Shown: piece after piece, positions 34,206 through 41,982 of the stretch
Numbering within the stretch: the stretch's first letter is position 1
How the letters are laid out: every line of letters begins with the position of its first letter
Assembly (NCBI GenBank): GCA_964607025.1
Contig: CAZSIL010000010.1
Coordinates: forward strand, 1-54,655
Source: SIG565 sp964607025
GTDB taxonomy: Bacteria; Bacillota; Clostridia; Oscillospirales; Acutalibacteraceae
Length of the DNA stretch: 54,655 bases
Reading direction: 5' to 3'
The notes under the pieces: model-generated
What the model was told of the DNA's origin: nothing
Seen by the model: only the letters and a program-made list of their open reading frames with translations
Database searches by the model: none
Translations under genes and position numbers: made by a program

Positions 34206-35135
34206 TTAATTCCTTTCTACATTACAAAGTTTGCATACAAGCGTACTTAAAAAGAGTGAAAGATTTATATTGGTTATAAGCTGCGGTTCGGCTTCGTTTA
34301 TTATATCATAATAACGCATCAGTGTGTCAACCGCCAAATTTTGTTTAACGCGGGTGCGTATTCTACCGCTTATCTGTGCTTTAAGTTCAGAGATGAATTC
34401 GCCGCATTTTACACGGTTTTTCTCAAGCGGCACCGTGATTTTTAATAGTTCGTAACTACTGCCGCCCGTTATTAATAACTCTGCAAAATCTGTGGCACCG
34501 CCACTTTTGTTATCCTTACTGTTTAAAATCCGCAAAGCGCGACCGATATTGCCGCGTGACAGCTTGAGAGCGTCCGAAATGTTATTATCATCAAAATCTG
34601 TTACCGATTTAAGATATGATTTACCTTCTTCAAAATTGGGTACTGTCAGTGATAGCAGAACACATCGCGATATAACGGTGTCCAGCATCATAGACGCGTT
34701 TTCGGTTATTAGTATAAAAATAACGTTTTTCGGCGGTTCTTCGAGTACTTTTAAGAGTGCATTTTGTGCGTGGTCATTCATACGTTCGGCGGGGTTTATT
34801 ATAATAACTTTTTTGCCGCCCATATGCGACTTAACAAAGGCATCGCCGCGCATATATCGAATCTGGTCTACCGATATGCTTTTTTTGTCCTTTTCAGGAG
34901 ATATAAAAATTATATCGGGGTGGTTGCCGCTCATACTTAGTTTACAGTTGCGGCAGTTACCACATGGCGCATTATTTTTCCCGCAAACCGCGGCAGCGGT
35001 GATGTGTTGCGCCAAGGCCTTACGCCCTGTACCTTCATCGCCTTCAATTAACAATGCGTGGGGAATAGTGTTATCGCTTATGAATTTTTCTACAGCAGAT
35101 ATAACCCTTTTATTACCCGCAAAATTTATCCTCAT
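34206..35135 (-). CDS. holB: DNA polymerase III delta' subunit
   Basis: A 309-residue clamp-loader subunit of the AAA+ type. The P-loop region EGDEGTGRKAL (31-41) is followed by zinc-binding cysteines C51, C58, C61 and C64, and by SRC at 156-158, whose arginine acts on the neighbouring ATPase. Residues NALLKVLEEPP are diagnostic. It is part of the complex that loads the beta clamp. It overlaps the end of trpS by 4 bases. Usual neighbours in Firmicutes are tmk and ricT; trpS takes the tmk place here. Confidence 0.9.
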   Translation of the reverse strand: MRINFAGNKRVISAVEKFISDNTIPHALLIEGDEGTGRKALAQHITAAAVCGKNNAPCGNCRNCKLSMSGNHPDIIFISPEKDKKSISVDQIRYMRGDAFVKSHMGGKKVIIINPAERMNDHAQNALLKVLEEPPKNVIFILITENASMMLDTVISRCVLLSLTVPNFEEGKSYLKSVTDFDDNNISDALKLSRGNIGRALRILNSKDNKSGGATDFAELLITGGSSYELLKITVPLEKNRVKCGEFISELKAQISGRIRTRVKQNLAVDTLMRYYDIINEAEPQLITNINLSLFLSTLVCKLCNVERN

Positions 35136-36130
35136 AGCACAAAGCCGACCTTTTTCATAACTTTCGAGAGTGTTTTATTTGCGATATATGCCGCTTTTTC
35201 GTCACCACAACGGTAAATATCTTCGAGTTGCTTTTTATCGGCTATAAAGGTTTCGTAGCGTTCTCTGATGGGACGAAGTTCTTCTGCTACCGCTTCACCA
35301 ACGGCTAACTTAAAGTCACCATAGCCGCGTCCTTCAAATTCGGCGGTAATCTGTTCGGCGGTTTTACCTGTTACTGCGGAATAAATACCGATAAGGTTGT
35401 TTATACCCGCCTTGTTTTCGCCAATACAAACCCTAGCTTCACTATCGGTAACGGCGCGCTTGAATTTACGGATGATATCATCCTTGCTGTCAAGTATAGC
35501 TACCCAAGAGTTGATATTTTCATCCGATTTGGACATCTTTTTAGTCGGGTCCTGAAGCGACATAACACGCGCTCCCACTTTTGGTATATATGCATCGGGG
35601 ATAGTAAATACGTCGCCGTATGTATGGTTAAAGCGTGTAGCGATATCGCGCGCAATTTCAAGGTGCTGCTTCTGGTCGGCGCCAACGGGCACTAAATCGG
35701 GCTTGTAAAGCAAAATGTCCGAAGCCATAAGAACGGGGTAGGAGAACAGTCCTGCGTTTACGTTATCGGTGTGCTTTGCCGATTTTTCCTTAAACTGTGT
35801 CATACGTGATAATTCACCAAACTGCGTATAGCAAGAAAGTATCCACGAAAGCTGCGAGTGTGCAGGCACGTGTGACTGTATAAAGATATTGCTTTTCTCG
35901 GGGTCAATTCCGAGCGCTAATAAAAGCGCGGCAGTAGAATATATCTGCTGACGCAGTTTCGCGGGCTCCTGACGTACTGTTATTGCGTGAAGGTCAGCAA
36001 CTGCATAGGTGCAGTCGAACTCCTCCTGCATGCTTAACCAGTTTTTAAGCGCGCCTATATAGTTTCCAAGCGTTAACATACCGCTCGGCTGAATACAACT
36101 TAATACCTTCTTTTTTGCGATTTCTTCCAT
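35132..36130 (-). CDS. trpS: Tryptophanyl-tRNA synthetase
   Basis: A 332-residue class Ic synthetase. The HIGH-equivalent is TLGNY in PSGMLTLGNYIGALKNW (15-31), the KMSKS loop is at 198-202, and VGADQKQHLEIARDIA is the tryptophan/ATP pocket. The ATG at 36130 is chosen over GTG 36139 because AAAGGTG lies right before it. It is first in the trpS-holB-ricT operon. No T-box leader is visible in the short upstream region. Confidence 0.95.
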   Translation of the reverse strand: MEEIAKKKVLSCIQPSGMLTLGNYIGALKNWLSMQEEFDCTYAVADLHAITVRQEPAKLRQQIYSTAALLLALGIDPEKSNIFIQSHVPAHSQLSWILSCYTQFGELSRMTQFKEKSAKHTDNVNAGLFSYPVLMASDILLYKPDLVPVGADQKQHLEIARDIATRFNHTYGDVFTIPDAYIPKVGARVMSLQDPTKKMSKSDENINSWVAILDSKDDIIRKFKRAVTDSEARVCIGENKAGINNLIGIYSAVTGKTAEQITAEFEGRGYGDFKLAVGEAVAEELRPIRERYETFIADKKQLEDIYRCGDEKAAYIANKTLSKVMKKVGFVL

Positions 36131-36162
36131 TAATATCACCTTTAAATATTGTTATTCATAAT

Positions 36163-36191
36163 ATTTTACCACATATATTCAATTTCGGCAA
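36163..36191 (-). promoter_or_regulatory. Promoter of trpS-holB-ricT
   Basis: On the - strand, TTGCCG (36186-36191), a 17-base spacer, then TAAAAT (36163-36168), about 30 bases before the trpS start. It is divergent from the DUF1846 promoter. Confidence 0.5.
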
Positions 36192-36218
36192 GTATTATAT
36201 AAATATTTAAATTTATAC

Positions 36219-36247
36219 TTGAAACTGGTACAATAAAATATTATAAT
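36219..36247 (+). promoter_or_regulatory. Promoter of the DUF1846 gene
   Basis: TTGAAA at 36219-36224, a 17-base spacer, and a perfect TATAAT at 36242-36247, 33 bases before the GTG start codon. Confidence 0.75.
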
Positions 36248-36280
36248 AAATTTGTATTTTTGTAAAATAGAGGCGATATT

Positions 36281-37765
36281 GTGTTAAAAAAGGGTTTTGA
36301 CAACGAAAAGTATATAACCTTGCAATCGCAAAAAATTAAGGAGCGCATTGAGTTTTTCGGCGGTAAGCTGTATCTCGAATTCGGCGGTAAACTGTTTGAC
36401 GATTATCATGCGTCTCGTGTGCTCCCCGGTTTCGCGCCCGACAGTAAGGTTAAAATGTTGCTTAAACTAAAAGACCAGGCGGAAATTGTAATTGTTATCA
36501 ATGCCGATGCTATCGAGAAAAACAAAAAGCGTGGCGACCTTGGTATCAGTTACGATAAGGACGTTTTGCGCCTTATTGACGTGTTCCGCGAGATTGGTCT
36601 TTACGTTGGCAGCGTTGTTATCACCTGCTTTAATAATCAACACGCAGCTATAGCGTTTGAAAATCGCCTTAAAACGCTTGGCATAAACGTGTATAGACAT
36701 TATCCTATTGAAAATTATCCGTCCGACGTGCCATTGATTGTAAGCGAAGACGGTTTCGGCAAAAATGATTACGTTGAGACCACTCGTTCGCTCGTTGTAG
36801 TTACAGCTCCGGGTCCCGGTAGCGGCAAAATGGCAGTTTGTTTATCGCAACTTTATCACGACTATAAACGCGCAGTTCGAGCGGGCTATGCAAAGTTTGA
36901 AACCTTCCCCGTATGGAATATGCCGCTTAAACACCCCGTGAATTTGGCCTATGAAGCGGCAACCGCAGACCTTAACGATGTTAATATGATAGATCCGTTC
37001 CATTTAGAAGCATACGGCAAAACAACGGTTAACTATAACCGCGATGTTGAAATTTTCCCCGTGCTTAACTCTATGATGGAGGAAATTCTCGGCGAGTCCC
37101 CCTATAAAAGCCCCACCGATATGGGAGTAAATATGGTGGGTAACGCTATCATAGATGATGAAGCAGTAAGATACGCCGCCCATCAAGAGATAATACGTCG
37201 CTATTATAAAGCAAGTGTCGAAGTTCGCCGCGGTACCGCAGAAATAGAGCAGGTTAGAAAAATTGAACTGCTTATGAAGCAGGCGGGCATTGAGGTTGAA
37301 GATAGGAAAACCGTTAAACCTGCACTCGATAAAGCGGCCCAAACCGAAAAACCTGCAGTTGCAATAGAACTGCCTGACGGCAGAGTGATAACAGGCAAAA
37401 CATCATCCTTGCTTGGAGCTTGCTCGGCTGCTATGCTCGATACTTTGAAAGAATTAGCGGGTATACCTGATGAAGTAAAATTAATCTCACGCGAGGTAAT
37501 AGAGCCCGTACAGAGATTGAAAACGGGATATATGGGCAACCACAACCCGCGCCTTCATACAGATGAAATACTTATAGCGCTCTCCATTTGTGCCGCCACC
37601 GACAAAACTGCGGCATTGGCGCTTGAACAGTTGCCAAAACTTAGGGGACTTGAGCTTCACTCAACCGTTATCCTTGCCGATTCGGACGAGCATACGCTTC
37701 GTAAACTCGGTATAAATGTAACGTGTGAGCCAACCCACGAAACCAAGAAGTTATATCACAAGTAA
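36281..37765 (+). CDS. DUF1846 family protein
   Basis: A 494-residue protein of the DUF1846 family, of normal length. It starts with GTG at 36281 after AGAGGCGAT: MLKKGFDNEKYITLQSQKI. Typical stretches are FGGKLFDDYHASRVLPGFAPD, VVVTAPGPGSGKMAVCLSQLYHD and GKTTVNYNRDVEIFPVL. The GPGSGKMAVCLSQ segment resembles a nucleotide-binding loop. Structures exist for the family, but I know of no proven reaction. It is monocistronic, between a promoter and a bidirectional terminator. Confidence 0.85.
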   Translation: MLKKGFDNEKYITLQSQKIKERIEFFGGKLYLEFGGKLFDDYHASRVLPGFAPDSKVKMLLKLKDQAEIVIVINADAIEKNKKRGDLGISYDKDVLRLIDVFREIGLYVGSVVITCFNNQHAAIAFENRLKTLGINVYRHYPIENYPSDVPLIVSEDGFGKNDYVETTRSLVVVTAPGPGSGKMAVCLSQLYHDYKRAVRAGYAKFETFPVWNMPLKHPVNLAYEAATADLNDVNMIDPFHLEAYGKTTVNYNRDVEIFPVLNSMMEEILGESPYKSPTDMGVNMVGNAIIDDEAVRYAAHQEIIRRYYKASVEVRRGTAEIEQVRKIELLMKQAGIEVEDRKTVKPALDKAAQTEKPAVAIELPDGRVITGKTSSLLGACSAAMLDTLKELAGIPDEVKLISREVIEPVQRLKTGYMGNHNPRLHTDEILIALSICAATDKTAALALEQLPKLRGLELHSTVILADSDEHTLRKLGINVTCEPTHETKKLYHK

Positions 37766-37790
37766 AAAACCGCCCAGATGGGCGGTTTTT
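37765..37790. terminator. Bidirectional terminator after the DUF1846 gene
   Basis: AAAAACCGCCC at 37765-37775 and GGGCGGTTTTT at 37780-37790 with a 4-base loop. It works on both strands and also ends the convergent pseudouridine synthase gene. Confidence 0.93.
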
Positions 37791-37802
37791 AGTATTTATG
37801 GT

Positions 37803-38777
37803 TTATAATTTCTTTTTGTAATTTTCACCGAATAATTTTTCGGCAAACCATACGTTATCTACCATAAAGGTCTTGCCGTTTAAATAGTTAAGTTTACCTG
37901 CGTCGTTTGTAAAACAAAAAGTGAGTTTATAGGAATAAAGCGCCTGCTTATCAAAGCCCATTTTTTTGTCTTTTGCATTTTTACCGTATTTACCGTCGCC
38001 AAGCAGTGGGAAACCCGCACTTGCCATGTGAGCGCGTATTTGGTGTGTTCTTCCTGTAAGCAGTAAAATTTCAAGTAGACACAAATCGTTTTTATGGCAT
38101 ATAACACGGTATTTTGTTTTTATCGGCACGTTTTTGCCGTTGGCTTTACTCGATAAAAAAACCTTGTTTTTATCGCTGTCCTTTTCGAGATACCCGGTAA
38201 GTAAGTCTTCGCGTATTTTTGGGACACCGTGAACAACTGCTAAGTATTCTTTATCGATTTCTCGGGTTTTAATTTTATCACAAAGTATACGTAATGCTTC
38301 GGCGTTTTTTGCCGCAATTACGATACCTCCTGTGTTTCGGTCAATTCTATTGGCAAGGGCGGGCTTAAAGGAATTTTCTTTTTCGGGGTCATATTCGCCT
38401 TTTTCGTATAAATACCGCTGTATTCTGCCAATTAGTGTATCGTTATACTCATTGTCATCGGGGTGCACGATAAGCCCTTGCGGTTTATCAGCGAGTAGAA
38501 TATTATCATCTTCGTAAACGATTTTTAAGGTATCGCTTGCGCGCAAAAAATCATAGTGAGGCGGAGAAGTGGCAAAAAACTCATCGTTTATATACATATC
38601 AACTACATCGCCAACGGCTAATTTTGTGCTGATTTCGGCGCGTTTTCGGTTGATTTTTATGTTTTTTGTACGTATAGATTTATACAATAGTGATTTAGGG
38701 AGTAAAGGCACAGCTTTGGATATAAACTTGTCCAAGCGTTGACCGGCATCATTACTGCCGATTATAAACGATTTCAT
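37803..38777 (-). CDS. RluA-family pseudouridine synthase
   Basis: A 324-residue RNA pseudouridine synthase. An S4-like RNA-binding domain covers about residues 12-60 (QRLDKFISKAVPLLPKSLLYK), followed by the catalytic domain with D146 in NRIDRNTGGIVIAAK and the C-terminal LLTGRTHQIRAHMASAGFPLLGDGKYG. The subtype (RluC/RluD-like) and target uridine cannot be decided. It lies convergent to the DUF1846 gene and divergent from radC. Confidence 0.92.
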   Translation of the reverse strand: MKSFIIGSNDAGQRLDKFISKAVPLLPKSLLYKSIRTKNIKINRKRAEISTKLAVGDVVDMYINDEFFATSPPHYDFLRASDTLKIVYEDDNILLADKPQGLIVHPDDNEYNDTLIGRIQRYLYEKGEYDPEKENSFKPALANRIDRNTGGIVIAAKNAEALRILCDKIKTREIDKEYLAVVHGVPKIREDLLTGYLEKDSDKNKVFLSSKANGKNVPIKTKYRVICHKNDLCLLEILLLTGRTHQIRAHMASAGFPLLGDGKYGKNAKDKKMGFDKQALYSYKLTFCFTNDAGKLNYLNGKTFMVDNVWFAEKLFGENYKKKL

Positions 38778-38895
38778 TTATGTCACTCCCTTCATTAAAA
38801 TGATAACACAAATTTAAAAAAATTCAACGATTTTTATTTACTTTCTAAAATATTATATTATAATGGTAGTATAATATTTTTTAGCGGAGCAAATA

Positions 38896-39600
38896 ATGGA
38901 ACACAAAGAGCAACCATCATACGTAGGACATAGAAAAAGGGTAAAAGAAAAATTTTTAAAGGACGGATTTACCCAAGGCACAGAGGATTATGAAGTGCTT
39001 GAATTGGTGCTGTTTTACTGTATCCCAAGGGTAGATACCAAAAAAACAGCTAAAGATCTTTTAGCAAAATTCGGTTCATTGGAGGGCGTTTTCAATGCGT
39101 CCGCGCAAGAACTTAAAAAATTCCCCGGAATTACCGATAACGGTGTTGTGCTTTTGCGGCTGATGATGGAATTGACGCGTATATGCGCCGCAAAATCCGT
39201 GACACAGAAAACCGTGTTTTCCTGTGTTGATGAAATCGGCACATATTTACTCGGCCGATATGCCGGAATGACGGAGGAACGGTTTGCAGTGGTGTGCTTG
39301 AAAAACAACGGTAATTTCATTTCATTCGATTTTATTGGAGATGGCGATACATCGTCTGTAGGGGTTGCCACCCGAAAAATTATCGAAATAATTATCGAGC
39401 ACAATGCGGCTATGATAGTCATAGCACATAACCATCCCGGCGGGTTGGCACTTCCGTCATCCACCGACCTTGAAACAACAAAACGCATAAGCGAAGCGTT
39501 AAAACATATAGGAGTCAGACTGTTCGACCATATAGTTATAGCCGATGGCGATTTTGTGTCCTTTGCGCAGTCAAAACAGTTCCGTGAATATTTAAAGTAA
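38896..39600 (+). CDS. radC: RadC/JAB-domain protein
   Basis: A 234-residue RadC family protein: an N-terminal helix-hairpin-helix region (about 25-90, with KFPGITDNGVVLL) and a C-terminal JAMM metalloprotease-like domain with H178, H180 and D191 in AHNHPGGLALPSSTD. RadC was once linked to DNA repair, but that role is doubtful; some members sit on mobile elements. The AT-rich region before it (38820-38880) has several TATAAT-like boxes. AGCGGAG precedes the start. Confidence 0.9.
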   Translation: MEHKEQPSYVGHRKRVKEKFLKDGFTQGTEDYEVLELVLFYCIPRVDTKKTAKDLLAKFGSLEGVFNASAQELKKFPGITDNGVVLLRLMMELTRICAAKSVTQKTVFSCVDEIGTYLLGRYAGMTEERFAVVCLKNNGNFISFDFIGDGDTSSVGVATRKIIEIIIEHNAAMIVIAHNHPGGLALPSSTDLETTKRISEALKHIGVRLFDHIVIADGDFVSFAQSKQFREYLK

Positions 39601-39627
39601 AAAAAGTGTGCCGAAGCACACTTTTTT
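39601..39627. terminator. Bidirectional terminator radC/cotJC
   Basis: AAAAAGTGTGC at 39601-39611 and GCACACTTTTT at 39616-39626 with a CGAA tetraloop and T-runs on both strands. It starts directly after the radC stop and overlaps the end of cotJC, so it ends both convergent genes. Confidence 0.9.
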
Positions 39628-40237
39628 ATTTTTTACCGCAATTTTTATCAAAACTCGGGTTACAAGCATAGAAGTTTTTGGAATTTAAGCGGTCGGTTGT
39701 AATACCGAGCGCTTCACCGAAACGCTGATAGTGAACTATTTCGCGTTGTCTAAGGAACTTAAGCGGGTCGCGTACATCAGGGTCGTCGATAAGTCGCAAC
39801 AGGTTATCATAGGTTGTTCTTGCCTTTTGCTCTGCTGCCAAATCCTCGTGCAAATCGGTTATAATATCGCCTTTTGCTTGGATATACTCGGCGCGCCAGG
39901 GAAGGCCTGATGCGGCTATCGGGTACACACCTGCGGTGTGGTCGACAAAGTATTTATCGAAGCCCGATGCTACGATTTCCTTTTCGCTTAAATTTTTGGT
40001 TAGCTGGTAAACCATAGCGCATACCATTTCTAAATGTGCGAGTTCTTCGGTACCTATATCGGTTAAGAGTCCCTTAACCTCGGCGTAGGGCATTGAATAG
40101 CGCTGTGTCAAATATCGCATTGATGCGCCGAGCTCGCCATCGGGACCGCCGTACTGACTAATGATTATTTGCGCGTATTTCGGGTTGGGGTTTTTGATGT
40201 TTACGGGGTATTGAAGTTTTTTAGTATATTGCCACAT
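39626..40237 (-). CDS. cotJC: Spore coat protein CotJC (manganese catalase family)
   Basis: A 203-residue di-manganese catalase-like protein beginning MWQYTKKLQYPVNIKNPNPK. Candidate metal ligands are E35 in GPDGELGAS, E64/E65 and H68 in GTEELAHLEM, plus later Glu/His residues in the HEDLAAEQKAR and REIVHYQRFGEAL segments. CotJC is made in the mother cell and placed in the inner coat; it is related to catalases that break down peroxide. It starts 2 bases after the cotJB stop. Confidence 0.94.
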   Translation of the reverse strand: MWQYTKKLQYPVNIKNPNPKYAQIIISQYGGPDGELGASMRYLTQRYSMPYAEVKGLLTDIGTEELAHLEMVCAMVYQLTKNLSEKEIVASGFDKYFVDHTAGVYPIAASGLPWRAEYIQAKGDIITDLHEDLAAEQKARTTYDNLLRLIDDPDVRDPLKFLRQREIVHYQRFGEALGITTDRLNSKNFYACNPSFDKNCGKK

Positions 40238-40239
40238 AA

Positions 40240-40503
40240 CTAACAGTTCGCCTCGTTTTCCCACGGCCACGGGTTATCTACCCAGGTCCATCGTTGTTCA
40301 TTATGAGCATCCTTTGCCGTTACTACATAAGAGCCGAAGCGTGCTTCATACTGCTCTACAGCGGCCGCTCTTTTCAGTTTATAGTGTCTAAGCTTTTCGA
40401 GTGCTTTTTTATCAAGCGGATGGGTATCAAGATAAAGCACCATTTCATAAATAGCAAAATCGTATGCGTGTATTGTCCGCCTTAATTTTTGTTGTTCGCT
40501 CAT
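40240..40503 (-). CDS. cotJB: Spore coat protein CotJB
   Basis: An 87-residue CotJB: MSEQQKLRRTIHAYDFAIYE, then LYLDTHPLDKKALEKLRHYK and the C-terminal WTWVDNPWPWENEANC, the family hallmark. The ATG at 40503 is preferred to one at 40512 because it forms the ATGA overlap with the cotJA stop and sits nine bases after GGAGG. It is needed with CotJA for CotJC placement in the coat. Confidence 0.93.
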   Translation of the reverse strand: MSEQQKLRRTIHAYDFAIYEMVLYLDTHPLDKKALEKLRHYKLKRAAAVEQYEARFGSYVVTAKDAHNEQRWTWVDNPWPWENEANC

Positions 40504-40688
40504 ATTTTGCATTCCTCCATAAACGGTTTATGAAGCTCGCGGAAGATGGTGCCAAAGCTATAGCCCTCGGCGGTGGGGTAGGTGTCGAGCACTTTTTGCC
40601 TACGGACATATGCCATTGCAAGAGGAACTTCATCGGCATCATTCCGTGTACCGTTTATAACAATAAATTCTTGAAGTGGATTAATCAT
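40500..40688 (-). CDS. cotJA: Spore coat-associated protein CotJA
   Basis: A 62-residue CotJA, recognised by PLAMAYVRRQ and the C-terminal GYSFGTIFRELHKPF. It is first in a cotJABC operon whose genes overlap or touch, so they are translated together. The operon shows that the organism belongs to an endospore-forming lineage. GAAAGGTAACC lies upstream of the ATG. Confidence 0.9.
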   Translation of the reverse strand: MINPLQEFIVINGTRNDADEVPLAMAYVRRQKVLDTYPTAEGYSFGTIFRELHKPFMEECKI

Positions 40689-40718
40689 TATAAGGTTACC
40701 TTTCTTGCCGCCTTATAT

Positions 40719-40726
40719 ATTTTATG
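40719..40726 (-). promoter_or_regulatory. Possible sigma-E type -10 box for cotJABC
   Basis: On the - strand the sequence CATAAAAT lies 31 bases before cotJA and agrees with the sigma-E -10 pattern CATAnnnT expected for mother-cell coat genes. The -35 part is weak, so this is tentative. Confidence 0.3.
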
Positions 40727-40754
40727 TGGCAGGAGAAAGTCTTGTTAAAAGAAA

Positions 40755-40808
40755 AAACAAGATAAAAATATAGCGACCTTAGCAAAATTATCACTAAGGT
40801 CGCTATAT
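40755..40808 (-). terminator. Strong terminator of the Cys-rich peptide cassette
   Basis: A perfect 15-bp stem: 40768-40782 pairs with 40794-40808 (core TAGCGACCTTAG), with an 11-base loop. On the - strand it is followed by a T-rich stretch that includes TTTTTATCTTGTTTTTTC. It lies 17 bases after the peptide stop codon and shields cotJABC from read-through. Confidence 0.9.
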
Positions 40809-40824
40809 GTTGTATGATTCGACA

Positions 40825-40986
40825 TCATATACCACTCATACAGTTTGCGAAATTTTGGAGACAAGAGCAACATCCGCAGCAAGGATCATCGTCATCTGAT
40901 TTTGCTGTAAATTTGCTGTTTTCGAGCTTATCAGCACTTAAAGACTGCCCATTGTACTGCGAAAATAAAGAATGCAATTTATCCAT
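40825..40986 (-). CDS. Small Cys-rich peptide, candidate RiPP precursor
   Basis: A 53-residue peptide starting MDKLHSLFSQYNGQ. A polar N-terminal part (1-30) is followed by four aspartates (31-34) and a cysteine-dense C-terminus, PCCGCCSC at 35-42, with a last cysteine at C49, four residues before the end; six cysteines in all. No signal peptide is visible. A strong AAAGGAG lies eight bases before the ATG, inside the end of the SPASM gene, which it overlaps by 8 bases. Last gene before the terminator. The leader/core layout is typical of ribosomally made, modified peptides; a metal-binding peptide is the alternative. I do not recognise a family. Confidence 0.72.
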   Translation of the reverse strand: MDKLHSLFSQYNGQSLSADKLENSKFTAKSDDDDPCCGCCSCLQNFANCMSGI

Positions 40987-41980
40987 TTTTTTCACTCCTT
41001 TCATTATTTAATATTCCAAAAGTGCTATTAAAGGCCATTGCTGTATATATAGCATCTTTTATGCTATAGTTATACTTGCTTAAATCGTTTGATTCTAAGA
41101 CTTTTTCTAAAAACTTTTTAATATGTAATACAAGCATAACATAGTTTTTATTAACGCATTCATTTTGCGAAACTAAAGGACAACCGCCCTGGCAAAACGC
41201 AAAATCGGAACATGTTTTCAAGCAAAACTCACGCTTTTCAAGTGAGCGTTCCAATAGAGAAATAAAGTCCTTATCATCAAAAACATCTGAGAGCGTATTG
41301 GCTGACATTATATCTGAGATACTGAGAGTGGTTTTATTAGGATTTTTAGGGCAAAATGAATATACTGATTTTGCCGAAATATAGATGTTTTTTCCAAAAC
41401 AAGAGTTAAAAAAGCAGTTATGCGTGTTATCAGAAAGTAAAATTACACGGAGAATTTGGTCGAAAATATTAATGGGCAATGCGTTTTTAGAAACAGCCCA
41501 CCTATCAAACCAATCTCTAAGGTCCATTGAGTAATCGGGCTTTGCAAAATTAAGCGGTAAACCGATTTCGGAATATTTAATGTAATCACTTTCGGGACTG
41601 TTATTGCTGTCGATAAAAAGCTTATATGTACCCCTTCTGCTGTTTAAAATTTTGCGAAATCTTCTTCGCTTTAGTAGGCCAACAATATTATCATTCAAAT
41701 AAAGTTCAACACAGAAATCCTTTGCATATAGCCGACGGACAAAACTTTTTAATCCTTTGCTAAACTTAACGGTTGCATAATTACTAAATACCGTTTCTGT
41801 CAGCAGTGAAAGGTTTTTCTCGATTTCCAATATTTCAAACACTGCTTTTTTTGACACGGCATTTGAAAAAATTATATGTAGTTCAATTACTTTAATATCA
41901 TCAAGTTCAAGAATCCGTTTCAGTTGTTTTTGGATTTCTTTACCGGTTGTGTATTCAATATAAACAGTAAGCTTATCCAT
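40979..41980 (-). CDS. SPASM-like Cys-cluster protein without radical-SAM motif
   Basis: A 333-residue protein whose C-terminal third matches a SPASM domain: C194-x15-C210, then C253-x3-C257-x5-C263-x3-C267-x7-C275 (with CQGGCP), seven cysteines able to hold auxiliary Fe-S clusters as in peptide-maturing radical SAM enzymes. The N-terminal 190 residues have only one cysteine (C90) and no C-x3-C-x2-C, so no SAM cluster is expected. It could be a degenerate maturase that binds or chaperones the peptide encoded right after it. The ATG at 41980 is preferred, two bases after the DUF5685 stop. Confidence 0.7.
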   Translation of the reverse strand: MDKLTVYIEYTTGKEIQKQLKRILELDDIKVIELHIIFSNAVSKKAVFEILEIEKNLSLLTETVFSNYATVKFSKGLKSFVRRLYAKDFCVELYLNDNIVGLLKRRRFRKILNSRRGTYKLFIDSNNSPESDYIKYSEIGLPLNFAKPDYSMDLRDWFDRWAVSKNALPINIFDQILRVILLSDNTHNCFFNSCFGKNIYISAKSVYSFCPKNPNKTTLSISDIMSANTLSDVFDDKDFISLLERSLEKREFCLKTCSDFAFCQGGCPLVSQNECVNKNYVMLVLHIKKFLEKVLESNDLSKYNYSIKDAIYTAMAFNSTFGILNNERSEKNG

Positions 41981-41982
41981 AC

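Noticed and set aside
39015..39488. Open frame of 157 codons on the - strand inside radC
   Set aside because: Entirely antisense to a well-supported gene, with Ser/Ile-rich composition typical of antisense reading.
40825..40839. Reading the peptide end NCMSGI as a CaaX prenylation box
   Set aside because: The last cysteine is followed by four residues, not three, and no bacterial CaaX farnesyltransferase is known, so the CaaX rule does not apply.
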